In this document: positions 25,933-33,730 of the stretch, one piece after another
How the letters are laid out: each line of letters begins with the position of its first letter
How positions within the stretch are numbered: position 1 is the first letter of the stretch
Notes under the pieces: generated by a model
Databases searched by the model: none
What the model was told of the DNA's origin: nothing
What the model saw: the letters and a program-made list of their open reading frames with translations, nothing else
Translations under genes and position numbers: made by a program
Assembly: GCA_017847885.1 (NCBI GenBank)
Contig: JAGAUA010000055.1
Coordinates: forward strand, 62,001-126,000
Source: Oscillospiraceae bacterium
Lineage (GTDB): Bacteria > Bacillota > Clostridia > Oscillospirales > Ruminococcaceae
DNA length: 64,000 nucleotides
Reading direction: 5' to 3'

Positions 25933-27219
25933 TTATTTTTTCAGCTTGCTTTCCTCGGCATCGATAATGCTCATAAGCTCGCTGAGAGTCTTATTGTTTT
26001 TCTTCTTTTTGGGCGGAGCTAAAGTCTCCTTGGGACGAACAGCATTTTCGGGAATTGCCGCAGGCTCGTCGGGAACTGCAATTTCCTCCGCAATTTCAGC
26101 CGAGGGCTTTTCAAAGTATGCCTTAACGCTTTCGTCAAAGCTTGATTTTCTGGGCGCGGAGGCTTCCTCCTGAACAGCGGCAATGCTTTCGGGAATAACG
26201 TTGCTAAGGTGAGGAGTAAACACAACAGGCTCGCTTTTTTCCGTTGTGAACATATCCTCGGCAGTGCTGTCCTTGGGCGCGTATTTTTCAAAGAATTCGT
26301 CAACGCTGCTCTTTTCGGGATTAATGCGAGTCGGACGGTTCATATAAAGCTCATCGCGGCTCACGCCACGGCTTGAAGCGGACATCGCAGGCTCCTTGTG
26401 TGCAGCGGCGCTCCCCCCCGATAAGCGGTCATATGTAAACAGCGGTGAATTATCTTGATTTTCGGGCGCTTTTTCGGTATACTCCGCACGTCCGCGGTTG
26501 TCCACATTCAGTATTTTCTCTGGCTTGCTTTCTTCCTCACGGCTTACTCCGTACTGCTTTACAACGGGTATTTTGCCCGTTACATCCTCAACAAATTTAG
26601 GCTCTGTAAAGGTTACGGGAGCAGGCTTTTCCTCATAACGCGTATTGATAAGCTCGTCTATATCGTCAATGGAAGCCGCCTCATTTTCCAGCTTTCGTAT
26701 GCTGAGTATGCGCGCGACTTGAATGGCAATGATAAACATAAGCGGAATTATCACGGCAATGATTATGCCCACAGTAGATGTTGCAAAATCAAGGAACGCC
26801 CCCATGCCGTCTATCTGCCATACAGCCTTGGCAATGACCGCGTCCGAGCCGATTTTGAAGGTCTCGTTGGCAGGGGAAGTGTCAAACTTTACAACATAGT
26901 ATTTCTGCCCCTCTTCCTCAAGGAGCTGCACCACTCTTATAAGAGTAGTATGCTCGCCTATGTTGCAGAGAATAACAGAATTCTCCTTAATGTTGGCTAT
27001 CTCGGATTTTTTCGCGATAACCACCGTGTTTTTGGGGAAATCGGGCAGCATATTTACAGCCTTGGTATTATAGAAGCTGTAACCGAAAACCGACTTTGCA
27101 GAGCTGTCCTTAAACAGCAGGTTAAACGCCAGCATTGTGACCATGATAAGAGCAAGAATAACTATAAAAATTATTTCAACAACCGCAAAGGCTGATACTT
27201 TCTTTTTTGCAGCGGACAT
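25933..27219 (-). CDS. Membrane protein with degenerate signal-peptidase (S26) domain
   Basis: 428 aa. TM1 at about 10-33 and TM2 at about 150-173 flank a roughly 115-residue external domain whose strand pattern resembles SipW/ER-type signal peptidases: NMLPDFPKNTVVIAKK, SVILCN, TLIRVVQL, YYVVKFDTSPANE, IAKAVWQIDGMG. The catalytic SM dyad position reads NM and the His/Lys position of (H/K)RV reads I, so it is probably inactive. A cytoplasmic, low-complexity tail of about 250 residues with Pro/Glu/Ala runs follows, ending in basic KKKKNNK. Function unknown; it might be a scaffold or export adaptor. Followed by the HAD gene. Confidence 0.6.
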   Translation of the reverse strand: MSAAKKKVSAFAVVEIIFIVILALIMVTMLAFNLLFKDSSAKSVFGYSFYNTKAVNMLPDFPKNTVVIAKKSEIANIKENSVILCNIGEHTTLIRVVQLLEEEGQKYYVVKFDTSPANETFKIGSDAVIAKAVWQIDGMGAFLDFATSTVGIIIAVIIPLMFIIAIQVARILSIRKLENEAASIDDIDELINTRYEEKPAPVTFTEPKFVEDVTGKIPVVKQYGVSREEESKPEKILNVDNRGRAEYTEKAPENQDNSPLFTYDRLSGGSAAAHKEPAMSASSRGVSRDELYMNRPTRINPEKSSVDEFFEKYAPKDSTAEDMFTTEKSEPVVFTPHLSNVIPESIAAVQEEASAPRKSSFDESVKAYFEKPSAEIAEEIAVPDEPAAIPENAVRPKETLAPPKKKKNNKTLSELMSIIDAEESKLKK

Positions 27220-27270
27220 AAAAAGCCTCCCGAATTACATAAAAGTTCAGTAAAACAATATTACTTTTTT

Positions 27271-27299
27271 ATTATAGCATACTTTTTTATAAATTTCAA
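27271..27299 (-). promoter_or_regulatory. Promoter of the pseudo-signal-peptidase gene
   Basis: TTGAAA, 17 bp, TATAAT on the minus strand, about 50 bp before the ATG at 27219. Confidence 0.82.
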
Positions 27300-27318
27300 A
27301 CAAAATTTCAATTTTGTC

Positions 27319-27347
27319 TTGACTTTTTTTAATTTGGCATATATAAT
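27319..27347 (+). promoter_or_regulatory. Promoter of tRNA-Thr
   Basis: TTGACT, 17 bp, TATAAT on the plus strand, ending about 20 bp before the tRNA. Confidence 0.88.
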
Positions 27348-27368
27348 ATATAAGTAATTATTTCGTAT

Positions 27369-27444
27369 GCTTGTGTAGCACAGTTGGTAGTGCAGCTCAT
27401 TCGTAATGAGCAGGTCGCAGGTTCGAGTCCCGTCACAAGCTCCA
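27369..27444 (+). tRNA. tRNA-Thr (anticodon CGT)
   Basis: 76 nt with encoded CCA. Acceptor GCTTGTG pairs with CACAAGC; the anticodon arm is CTCAT-TCGTAAT-GAG with CGT at positions 34-36; the T-loop reads GGTTCGAGTCC. It reads ACG codons. Confidence 0.96.
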
Positions 27445-27453
27445 TGTTAAACG

Positions 27454-27496
27454 TCCGCAAATCTTGGTATAGTCAAGGTTTGCGGATTTTTTATTT
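27454..27496 (+). terminator. Terminator of tRNA-Thr
   Basis: TCCGCAAATCTTG and CAAGGTTTGCGGA form a stem of about 12 bp, followed by TTTTTTATTT. Confidence 0.88.
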
Positions 27497-27654
27497 GCCG
27501 CAGAAAATCGCTGTTAAAAACGCCATTCCAATGTAGGGGACAAGTTCTCCATTTCGTTAAGATTATTTTTCGTCACGACCTTTATTTTTGCCCGTGTAAC
27601 AAGTTTTTTCCGCACGAATATAATGTCAGTAACTATACTTACAGGAGGAAAAAT

Positions 27655-28542
27655 ATGCCTACTGACAACTATATCGCGGAATCTCTGGAGCTGCACCTGT
27701 TTTTCGGACGCATAATGAAAGAGCATTCGTTTTTTTTGAAAGCAGGTTTTACTCCGGCAAATCCCCATTTTGCCGCAAAAGCGGAATATTATAAAAACGA
27801 ATTTGAAAGGCTTCTCAGTCAGGCTGTGTCCCTCAGTGACGGGATAATCAGCGAAAAGGTGCTGGACTCGGGTGAGATAGTTACCGAGTTTACCCGAATT
27901 GCCGAAAGACAGACCGAACGGCTTACGGGCATACGCATTGACAGCGGCATAACCGACAGAGAGCTGCGGCTAAGCTGCTGCAATACAGGCAGGAACACGG
28001 AAATGTACCTGCGCGTAAAAAACATGAACCGAAAAGCGCTTCGGCTTCTGGACGGTCTTATTATGCTGAAAGAGGAAATTCTGGACAAGGTGCTTAGCTG
28101 CCGTATGTTCACAATGAACTATCCCCTGCTCATCGAGCATATACTCAGAGAAGCAAAGCTTTACAGAAAGTACGTGCGTATGCTTGAGGAGAACGGCACT
28201 ATCGGTATTCAGTCGATGAAGGAGACCGAATGCTTCTGGAACAGGATAATGATGGAGCATGCGCTGTTTATCCGCGGTCTCCTTGACCCGACGGAAACGG
28301 AGCTTATTAAGTCTGCAAACGCATTTGCAGAGGATTACGCAGCGCTGCTGCAAAGCTGCAATAACGCGCAGAACAAAGCCTTGACCGTCGACTCAAGGGC
28401 TGAAACGCTGAAATTCAGGGATTTCAAAGCCGCAGGCACACAAGGCATAGAAAGCTGCAAGATACGCTCGCTGATACTTCCGCTGCTTGCCGACCATGTC
28501 CTCCGAGAGGCAAATCACTTTATAAGAATTCTCGAGAGCTGA
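27655..28542 (+). CDS. DUF2935 family protein, duplicated hemerythrin-like four-helix domain
   Basis: 295 aa built of two similar halves. Each begins with a helix carrying the same signature, FGRIMKEHSFFLKAG (about 17-31) and WNRIMMEHALFIRGL (about 196-210), and each contains a later ExxLxE/H-rich helix (IEHILREAKLYRKY, ADHVLREANHFIRI). His/Glu pairs in these helices suggest metal binding as in hemerythrin or ferritin folds; this is inference. No membrane segment. AGGAGG precedes the ATG. Single gene, convergent with folT. Confidence 0.8.
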   Translation: MPTDNYIAESLELHLFFGRIMKEHSFFLKAGFTPANPHFAAKAEYYKNEFERLLSQAVSLSDGIISEKVLDSGEIVTEFTRIAERQTERLTGIRIDSGITDRELRLSCCNTGRNTEMYLRVKNMNRKALRLLDGLIMLKEEILDKVLSCRMFTMNYPLLIEHILREAKLYRKYVRMLEENGTIGIQSMKETECFWNRIMMEHALFIRGLLDPTETELIKSANAFAEDYAALLQSCNNAQNKALTVDSRAETLKFRDFKAAGTQGIESCKIRSLILPLLADHVLREANHFIRILES

Positions 28543-28553
28543 CCGTTTTCTCC

Positions 28554-28599
28554 GCCAAAAAGAACAGCCTTGACCGTGAAATATGTTCGGTCAAGGCTG
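28554..28599 (-). terminator. Terminator between DUF2935 and folT
   Basis: CAGCCTTGACCG (28565-28576) pairs with CGGTCAAGGCTG (28588-28599); on the minus strand TTCTTTTT follows, so it mainly ends folT. It may also stop the converging plus-strand gene. Confidence 0.85.
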
Positions 28600-28605
28600 A
28601 ATTAA

Positions 28606-29214
28606 TTATGCAGCAGTACGTTTTTTACGCATTATTTTGTCGAATGCAACTCCAACCGCAGGCAGGATTATGCTCATAAGCACAACGTCAACGGGGAACT
28701 GTATCGCATTCTTGATAAAACGGCCGGGGAGCATTGCCATAAATCCTTTTCCGTAGAGGATACTGCAAAAATACGTATTGAGCAAAAGATTGCATACTAT
28801 TACTATGCAAAGCTTGCAAAGGACGCAGCGGACAAAGAAGCGTAGGATATCAGCGCGGTTTTCTTTTGAGTAGGAATATCTTGCTCTGTAAAGAAATATT
28901 CCGTAGAACAAGCCTGCAAGAAGCTGCACCAGCGTAAAGCCGGGGTGAAATGCGCCTCCCGTTTTGTTGATAAACAGGAAGCCGAGAATATCGGTGATTA
29001 TTCCCGCAACCGCTCCTGCCGTGGGACCCAGCAGCATTCCTATTGCCGCAAGAGCAAGAAAGCTAAAGCTTATCTTGATAGTCGAGCCAATGGGTATCGA
29101 CGCGAATGTTCCGATAAACAAATGCACCGCTATAAGCATACCCATCAGGCATATGCCTTTAAGCGTGACCATTTCCTTGGCGGAATCCTTGAACATAGTA
29201 AAAAAGCCCTTCAT
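28606..29214 (-). CDS. folT: Folate ECF transporter substrate-binding subunit FolT
   Basis: S-component of an energy-coupling-factor transporter, with about six membrane spans in 202 aa. The SMKISF-like block IKISFSFLALAAIGMLLGP and the following GAVAGIITDILGFL match FolT-type S-components. The assignment is strengthened by a tetrahydrofolate riboswitch in its leader. Shared EcfA/EcfT modules are not in the window. The ATG has AAGGAGG 7 nt upstream. A terminator follows immediately, so it is monocistronic. Confidence 0.9.
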   Translation of the reverse strand: MKGFFTMFKDSAKEMVTLKGICLMGMLIAVHLFIGTFASIPIGSTIKISFSFLALAAIGMLLGPTAGAVAGIITDILGFLFINKTGGAFHPGFTLVQLLAGLFYGIFLYRARYSYSKENRADILRFFVRCVLCKLCIVIVCNLLLNTYFCSILYGKGFMAMLPGRFIKNAIQFPVDVVLMSIILPAVGVAFDKIMRKKRTAA

Positions 29215-29300
29215 ACAAATACCTCCTTAAAATGAACGGACAAATTACTTGCCTCGGCATACTTTACAGAGATGCTTGTATAAAAGGCTCTATAATATAT

Positions 29301-29406
29301 GCACCAGCGGGATGCGGCAGACGAACCGCAAGGAAAGCTTCCTTTTCGTTCAGACGACAACTCCCCGTCCGTCTGACACTATACGCACATCTGCCTACTC
29401 TGTTGC
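29301..29406 (-). promoter_or_regulatory. Tetrahydrofolate (THF) riboswitch
   Basis: On the minus strand the conserved elements of the folT-type THF aptamer appear in order: AGAGTAG, GCGTATAGTG, GGGGAGTTGTCGTCTGAACG, TTGCGGTTCGTCTGCCGC, ATCCCGCT, closed by a GCAAC/GGTGC-type P1 stem. It sits between the promoter and the SD of folT, as expected for translational control. Confidence 0.88.
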
Positions 29407-29454
29407 AGGGCAGCCGCTTTACGGCATACCGCTGTAATCAATTTTACGCTATAC

Positions 29455-29483
29455 AGTATAGCATAAAAAAATGCATTTGTAAA
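29455..29483 (-). promoter_or_regulatory. Promoter of the THF-riboswitch/folT transcript
   Basis: TTTACA, 17 bp, TATACT on the minus strand, about 50 bp upstream of the aptamer. Confidence 0.82.
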
Positions 29484-29531
29484 TAGCTTCGGAACAATTT
29501 TTCCCTTTTTGGCGCAAACTGCTTCATAAAC

Positions 29532-29573
29532 AAAAAAATCCGTAAACTGCTTTTTGCAATCTACGGATTTTTT
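29532..29573 (-). terminator. Terminator of tRNA-Pro
   Basis: On the minus strand AATCCGTAGATTGC pairs with GCAGTTTACGGATT, followed by TTTTTG. T-runs on both sides mean it may act in both directions. Confidence 0.85.
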
Positions 29574-29574
29574 A

Positions 29575-29651
29575 TGGTCGGAGTGACGGGACTTGAACCC
29601 ACGGCCTCTACCACCCCAAGGTAGCGCGCTACCAATCTGCGCCACACCCCG
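29575..29651 (-). tRNA. tRNA-Pro (anticodon TGG)
   Basis: 77 nt with encoded CCA. Acceptor CGGGGTG pairs with CACTCCG (one G-U); the anticodon loop is CTTGGGG with TGG; T-arm GTGGGTTCAAGTCCCGT. Reads CCA and other CCN codons. Confidence 0.96.
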
Positions 29652-29664
29652 AACAACAGTATTA

Positions 29665-29693
29665 ATTATATCACACCGTCATCGGGATGTCAA
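29665..29693 (-). promoter_or_regulatory. Promoter of tRNA-Pro
   Basis: TTGACA, 17 bp, TATAAT on the minus strand, a perfect consensus 14 bp from the tRNA 5' end. Confidence 0.9.
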
Positions 29694-29769
29694 GACCATT
29701 TTCAAGTTTTGTTGATTTGCAACAAATTTGATTTGCTATTAACCTAAAATTTATAAAGTATAACAAAAA

Positions 29770-30987
29770 TCAGTCAATACCGTACTTTGCCATCAAATCA
29801 ATTGTATCGCGAGACAATTGGTCAGCACTTATAAAATAATCGTCCAGATCAGTATCCTTATAAAATACGCAAATCTTCACGGTATACTGTGTATCGCTAA
29901 ACACCCGGAGATAAACATTTGTAATAATTTTGCCGTCGGTATTTTTGCTCACCTTTTCCAGAATACCGCACATTTTATCGGTATCGGAAACATACGCCTT
30001 TACCTTATCATAATCGGATTTGTCCTTGCACTTGAACATTATGTACGACGACTTATTCTTAGCCGCCGCAGTCAGCTTTTTCTGAATATAGCCTTCTATA
30101 TCACTGACGTCCTCGATATATTTTTTATTTACCGCAAAATAGTTTATGGAGTTATCCTCCGCTTTCGGCACTTCAAAGCTAAGGTTGTTTTCCTTATGGG
30201 AATTTGCCAAGGAAGCGTCGCTGACCATGAAAAAATCGTATTTTTTATTATTTTTCAGCTCGCTTACGGGGTCGTCCCATGTAACATCAACGTTATACCA
30301 TTTTTTATTGTAATAGACCTTATTCCACATATGCAGGTAATCTGAGCTTGAATCGGTAAGGTCGCTTCCTATTACGGTCACATTGCGTATTCCTGCCTTA
30401 TTGCATATATAGCTGAAGGTTTTTGCATAACCGTCGCACTTGGATTTTTTCTGCACCAAAGTGCCGTACACCGTATCAGCAGTTTTAGCGTACAGATCAT
30501 AGGAGGCACTCTTTATAATTTCGTCATGTATGATCCTTATTTTTTTGTATGTAGACATATCATCATCAAGCTTGCCGAGTATTTTTTCTACCTTTTTATC
30601 GTTTGCGGCAATCATTTTCTGATATGTTTCCTTATTATAGCGGTATGTAAGCTTAAACTTTGCATATGACCTTGTTACCTCATATGCCTCAATATTTTTC
30701 AAATTAAATGTAACGGGATCGTGCAGAATAAGCAGCTCGCAGATCATGTCAAAATCCTGCTGTTCTATTGAAATGTCGTCCACCCTGACATCCTTCCTGC
30801 AATTTATAACAGCCTCACGCAGTTCGTCATAAGCCGTTTTTGCATCATCCGAAAGCTGCTTGTAATAATACGGTTTATCGTACTCCTGCGCCGCGCTGAC
30901 GCTGTACCCCAAATTTACGGGCAGATATACGGTAACGGAAAGAGCCATAACGGCAGATACAAGAACTGTCAAGATCCTTTTAAGCAT
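29770..30987 (-). CDS. Secreted transglutaminase-like (papain-fold) protein
   Basis: 405 aa with a signal peptide (about 1-33, hydrophobic ILTVLVSAVMALSVTVYLPV, likely cleaved after VSA). The transglutaminase-like core holds the Cys-His-Asp triad: KKSKCDGYAKTF (about C183), YLHMWNKVYY (about H219) and WYNVDVTWDDP (about D235). Such domains in Gram-positive secreted proteins act as peptidases or cross-linkers; the substrate is unknown. The remaining 150 residues have no recognised motif. No anchor motif was seen, so it is probably released or loosely wall-bound. It stands alone with its own promoter. Confidence 0.85.
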   Translation of the reverse strand: MLKRILTVLVSAVMALSVTVYLPVNLGYSVSAAQEYDKPYYYKQLSDDAKTAYDELREAVINCRKDVRVDDISIEQQDFDMICELLILHDPVTFNLKNIEAYEVTRSYAKFKLTYRYNKETYQKMIAANDKKVEKILGKLDDDMSTYKKIRIIHDEIIKSASYDLYAKTADTVYGTLVQKKSKCDGYAKTFSYICNKAGIRNVTVIGSDLTDSSSDYLHMWNKVYYNKKWYNVDVTWDDPVSELKNNKKYDFFMVSDASLANSHKENNLSFEVPKAEDNSINYFAVNKKYIEDVSDIEGYIQKKLTAAAKNKSSYIMFKCKDKSDYDKVKAYVSDTDKMCGILEKVSKNTDGKIITNVYLRVFSDTQYTVKICVFYKDTDLDDYFISADQLSRDTIDLMAKYGID

Positions 30988-31018
30988 AAGCCTTCCTCCC
31001 CAAAATCATGATACAAAT

Positions 31019-31047
31019 ATCATACCATATTATTTAGCAAAAAGCAA
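31019..31047 (-). promoter_or_regulatory. Promoter of the transglutaminase-like gene, with palindrome over the -10
   Basis: TTGCTT, 17 bp, TATGAT on the minus strand. The -10 is part of ATGATA-TTTG-TATCAT, a 6-bp inverted repeat that could be an operator. Confidence 0.65.
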
Positions 31048-31062
31048 ATGATTTTACACAAT

Positions 31063-32247
31063 TTATACATAAATATAGTCCATTATTTTTGCCATTATTG
31101 AAAGGGTCATACCATCGGCAAATCCGATCTCCTCTATCTTTGCAAAGTAATCTATCCTGTTTCTCAAATCAATGATATTATTTGCCAGCTCCTCGTCAAT
31201 TCCGGGAAGCTGCATAAGATCCTGCACCGAACAGGTGTTAAGGTTGACCCTGTATATTTCCGGTTCAGTCGTCAACGTCTCGCTGCTTTCCGATGCCGAA
31301 GTTTCGGAAGGCGCTTCACTTTCCTCGGGTTTAGGCGGCAGACCGCTTGTATCCGCATAAACATAACGCCTTATTTCGGCAAGCTTGCTCTCGCCTATCC
31401 CACTTACATTCAGAAGGTCGTTTACATCATAAAAGCCGTAAGTGCGCGCATATTCGACTATTCTCTGTGCAATCGCCTCGCCTATGCCGCTGATATACGT
31501 CAAATCTTTAGCCGATGCCGAATTCAGCTCTATCGGGAAACTCGGATAATACTCGTCCTCCTCTTCATACACAGTTTGCTTTTTACTGCGACTTTCTTCC
31601 GTGAAAGGATAGGTCCATGATGCAGAGGTATCATACTCCTTTTCGGTAACAAATTCTTCTATGACCATTTCAAGCTCCGAGGTCTCCGCTGCGGCAGTTA
31701 CCTCGGGCGGCGTTGTTTCGGGCGGCTGTGTTGTAATCGGCTGCGTCTGTGCAGCGCTCGTTTGCGGAAAAATATCCGAATTTATGTATATGTAGCCTTT
31801 AAGCATATCCAGCTTTTTCTCGCCTATCCCGTCAACATTCAGCAGGTCCTCGGGCTCTAAAAAATATCCGTGTTCCTCTCTGTAAGACAGTATCTTTTCC
31901 GCCGTCACGCTCCCTATCCCTTTTATCTGCATAAGCTCACTCTTTGACGCAGCATTTATATCCAAAGGAAAAGCAACCGTAACTTCGGCAGAAAGGGTCG
32001 TTTCCTCCGCCGTAACGGTTGCTTTGCTTTCGTTTGTTAAATTTTCCGTTTCCAAAAGTTCCGTGAAGCTTTTACTCTCTTTTGTTGTATGTGTATCTCC
32101 GTCCTCATTATTGCTTGAAAGGGTGTATATTATCGGACGAGCCTCGTCTCTGCCGTCATCAAAAACCTTTGCCGCCGTAATTACAGAAAAAGCAGCCAAT
32201 GCGAAAATTACCCCTAAAGCTGCCGCCTTGAAACGCTCGGGAATCAT
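31063..32247 (-). CDS. ComEA-like protein with three helix-hairpin-helix modules
   Basis: 394 aa. An N-terminal membrane anchor (about 7-25) is followed by three HhH modules of the ComEA type: DINAASKSELMQIKGIGSV (starting about 98), ELNSASAKDLTYISGIGEA (about 240) and NLNTCSVQDLMQLPGIDEE (about 335), separated by Thr/Pro/Glu-rich linkers. Canonical ComEA has one module and receives transforming DNA outside the cell. The third module lacks the second GxG turn (GFADGM), so it may bind DNA weakly. No comEC is nearby. Own promoter at 32303; GGAGGGG precedes the ATG at about 12 nt. Confidence 0.85.
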   Translation of the reverse strand: MIPERFKAAALGVIFALAAFSVITAAKVFDDGRDEARPIIYTLSSNNEDGDTHTTKESKSFTELLETENLTNESKATVTAEETTLSAEVTVAFPLDINAASKSELMQIKGIGSVTAEKILSYREEHGYFLEPEDLLNVDGIGEKKLDMLKGYIYINSDIFPQTSAAQTQPITTQPPETTPPEVTAAAETSELEMVIEEFVTEKEYDTSASWTYPFTEESRSKKQTVYEEEDEYYPSFPIELNSASAKDLTYISGIGEAIAQRIVEYARTYGFYDVNDLLNVSGIGESKLAEIRRYVYADTSGLPPKPEESEAPSETSASESSETLTTEPEIYRVNLNTCSVQDLMQLPGIDEELANNIIDLRNRIDYFAKIEEIGFADGMTLSIMAKIMDYIYV

Positions 32248-32302
32248 AAAATGCTTTCACCCCTCCAACATTTTTCGATATTTTTCGACATAATATACAT
32301 AT

Positions 32303-32331
32303 ATTATACCTCTTTCGGCACATTTTTTCAA
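32303..32331 (-). promoter_or_regulatory. Promoter of the ComEA-like gene
   Basis: TTGAAA, 17 bp, TATAAT on the minus strand, about 55 bp before the ATG at 32247. Confidence 0.82.
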
Positions 32332-32525
32332 GGCAGAGCATGAAATTTTATAAAATAATTATTGCAAATCCATATATTTGCATGAAAACCGCCCCACAAA
32401 TTTCATATTGTCTGCTTTTGCACGTCCTTCGCAAACATAAAATTGCACGAAACACAAGCACCAAATTGCATAAATATACGTCAAAATACCAAAATCAATG
32501 TAAAAATGCAAGAAAATAAAATAAA

Positions 32526-32557
32526 ACTTGCAAAATGCTATTGACAAATTTGCAAGT
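32526..32557 (+). promoter_or_regulatory. Inverted-repeat operator over the glt promoter
   Basis: ACTTGCAAA (32526-32534) and TTTGCAAGT (32549-32557) form a perfect 9-bp inverted repeat that brackets the -35 hexamer. Six further TTGCA/TGCAA words occur upstream at 32362, 32378, 32418, 32443, 32466 and 32507, so the 370-bp divergent region (32248-32614) holds a cluster of the same word and no gene. Confidence 0.6.
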
Positions 32558-32569
32558 TTGTGTTATGAT
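32541..32569 (+). promoter_or_regulatory. Promoter of the glutamate synthase-dap operon
   Basis: TTGACA, 17 bp, TATGAT on the plus strand, about 45 bp before the first ATG. Confidence 0.88.
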
Positions 32570-32614
32570 AATTTCATATCAACAGCAAGTGCTGCTTTTT
32601 AGGAGAGTGATTAT

Positions 32615-33730
32615 ATGCTTTTAAAAGAGGGCGAGATCAGAATTCCCGCAGGATGTGCGATTTCCGGTTTCATCAGCAGAGACGGCAATAAAATGAACGG
32701 CGGCGACATTGTCAAGTCGATCTCATATATGCACGACCGCTCCAACGGTCTCGGCGGCGGTTTTGCGGGATACGGAATTTATCCCGAATACAAGGACTAC
32801 TACGCTTTTCACGTTTTCTACGACTCAAACGAGGCAAGAGAGAAAACCGAAAGATTTCTCGACCGCCATTTCGACGTTATCAACCTGAGCCGTATCCCTA
32901 CGAAAAAAGTTCCGTCCATTACAAACGAGCCGCTTATCTGGCGCTATTTCGTTAATCCTCTGCCTACAAAAATAGCAGCCTCCCAGCTTGACGAAAAGGA
33001 ATTTGTTGCAAAGTGCGTCATCAGGATAAACAACGACATTGAGGGCGCATACGTTTTTTCAAGCGGAAAGAACATGGGCGTTTTCAAGGCAGTCGGCTTC
33101 CCCGAGGACGTTGGCGAGTTTTACCGTTTAGAGGAATACGAGGGCTACGCTTGGACGGCTCACGGACGTTACCCCACAAACACCCCAGGCTGGTGGGGCG
33201 GCGCTCACCCCTTTGCGCTCCTTGATTACACTATCGTACATAACGGCGAGATTTCCTCCTACGACGCAAACCGCCGCTTTATAGAAATGTTCGGATACAA
33301 ATGCACTCTCCTTACCGACACGGAGGTCATCACTTACATCTTCGATTGGCTGAACCGTAAGCAGGAGCTTTCCCTTGAGGATATCGCTTCAATTATCGCG
33401 GCGCCCTTCTGGAGCGAGATAGACGAAATTGAAAAGAAAGGCCCCCAAAAGGCTGCAAAGCTCAGATATTTCCGAAACACCATGTCAAGCCTGCTTATTA
33501 CAGGTCCTTTCTCGATAATTCTCGGCTATACCGGCGGAATTATGGCTCTTAACGACAGACTGAAGCTTCGTTCAATGGTGGTTGCCGAGAAAAAGGATAT
33601 CGTGTATATCGCAAGCGAGGAATGTGCTATCAGAGCGATTTGTCCCGACTGCGAAAACGTGTGGTCGCCAAAGGGCGGCGAGCCTGTAATTGTAACTCTT
33701 AGCGAGGAGGGTAAAAGAAAATGCCTGTAA
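32615..33730 (+). CDS. Glutamate synthase, glutaminase (class II amidotransferase) subunit
   Basis: 371 aa. Provides ammonia from glutamine; corresponds to the N-terminal domain of large GltB, here a separate protein. The Ntn nucleophile is probably Cys14 in PAGCAISGFISRDG, exposed by removal of a 13-residue propeptide. Other family features are HGRYPTNTPGWWGGAHPF and VHNGEISSYDANRRF. SD AGGAGAG. It overlaps the next gene by 10 bp. Split glutamate synthases of this type occur in archaea and anaerobic Firmicutes. Confidence 0.9.
   Translation: MLLKEGEIRIPAGCAISGFISRDGNKMNGGDIVKSISYMHDRSNGLGGGFAGYGIYPEYKDYYAFHVFYDSNEAREKTERFLDRHFDVINLSRIPTKKVPSITNEPLIWRYFVNPLPTKIAASQLDEKEFVAKCVIRINNDIEGAYVFSSGKNMGVFKAVGFPEDVGEFYRLEEYEGYAWTAHGRYPTNTPGWWGGAHPFALLDYTIVHNGEISSYDANRRFIEMFGYKCTLLTDTEVITYIFDWLNRKQELSLEDIASIIAAPFWSEIDEIEKKGPQKAAKLRYFRNTMSSLLITGPFSIILGYTGGIMALNDRLKLRSMVVAEKKDIVYIASEECAIRAICPDCENVWSPKGGEPVIVTLSEEGKRKCL

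Noticed and set aside
27533..27552. GTAGGGGACAAGTTCTCC as a sixth copy of the dispersed palindrome
   Set aside because: Only the first seven bases match; the palindromic core differs.
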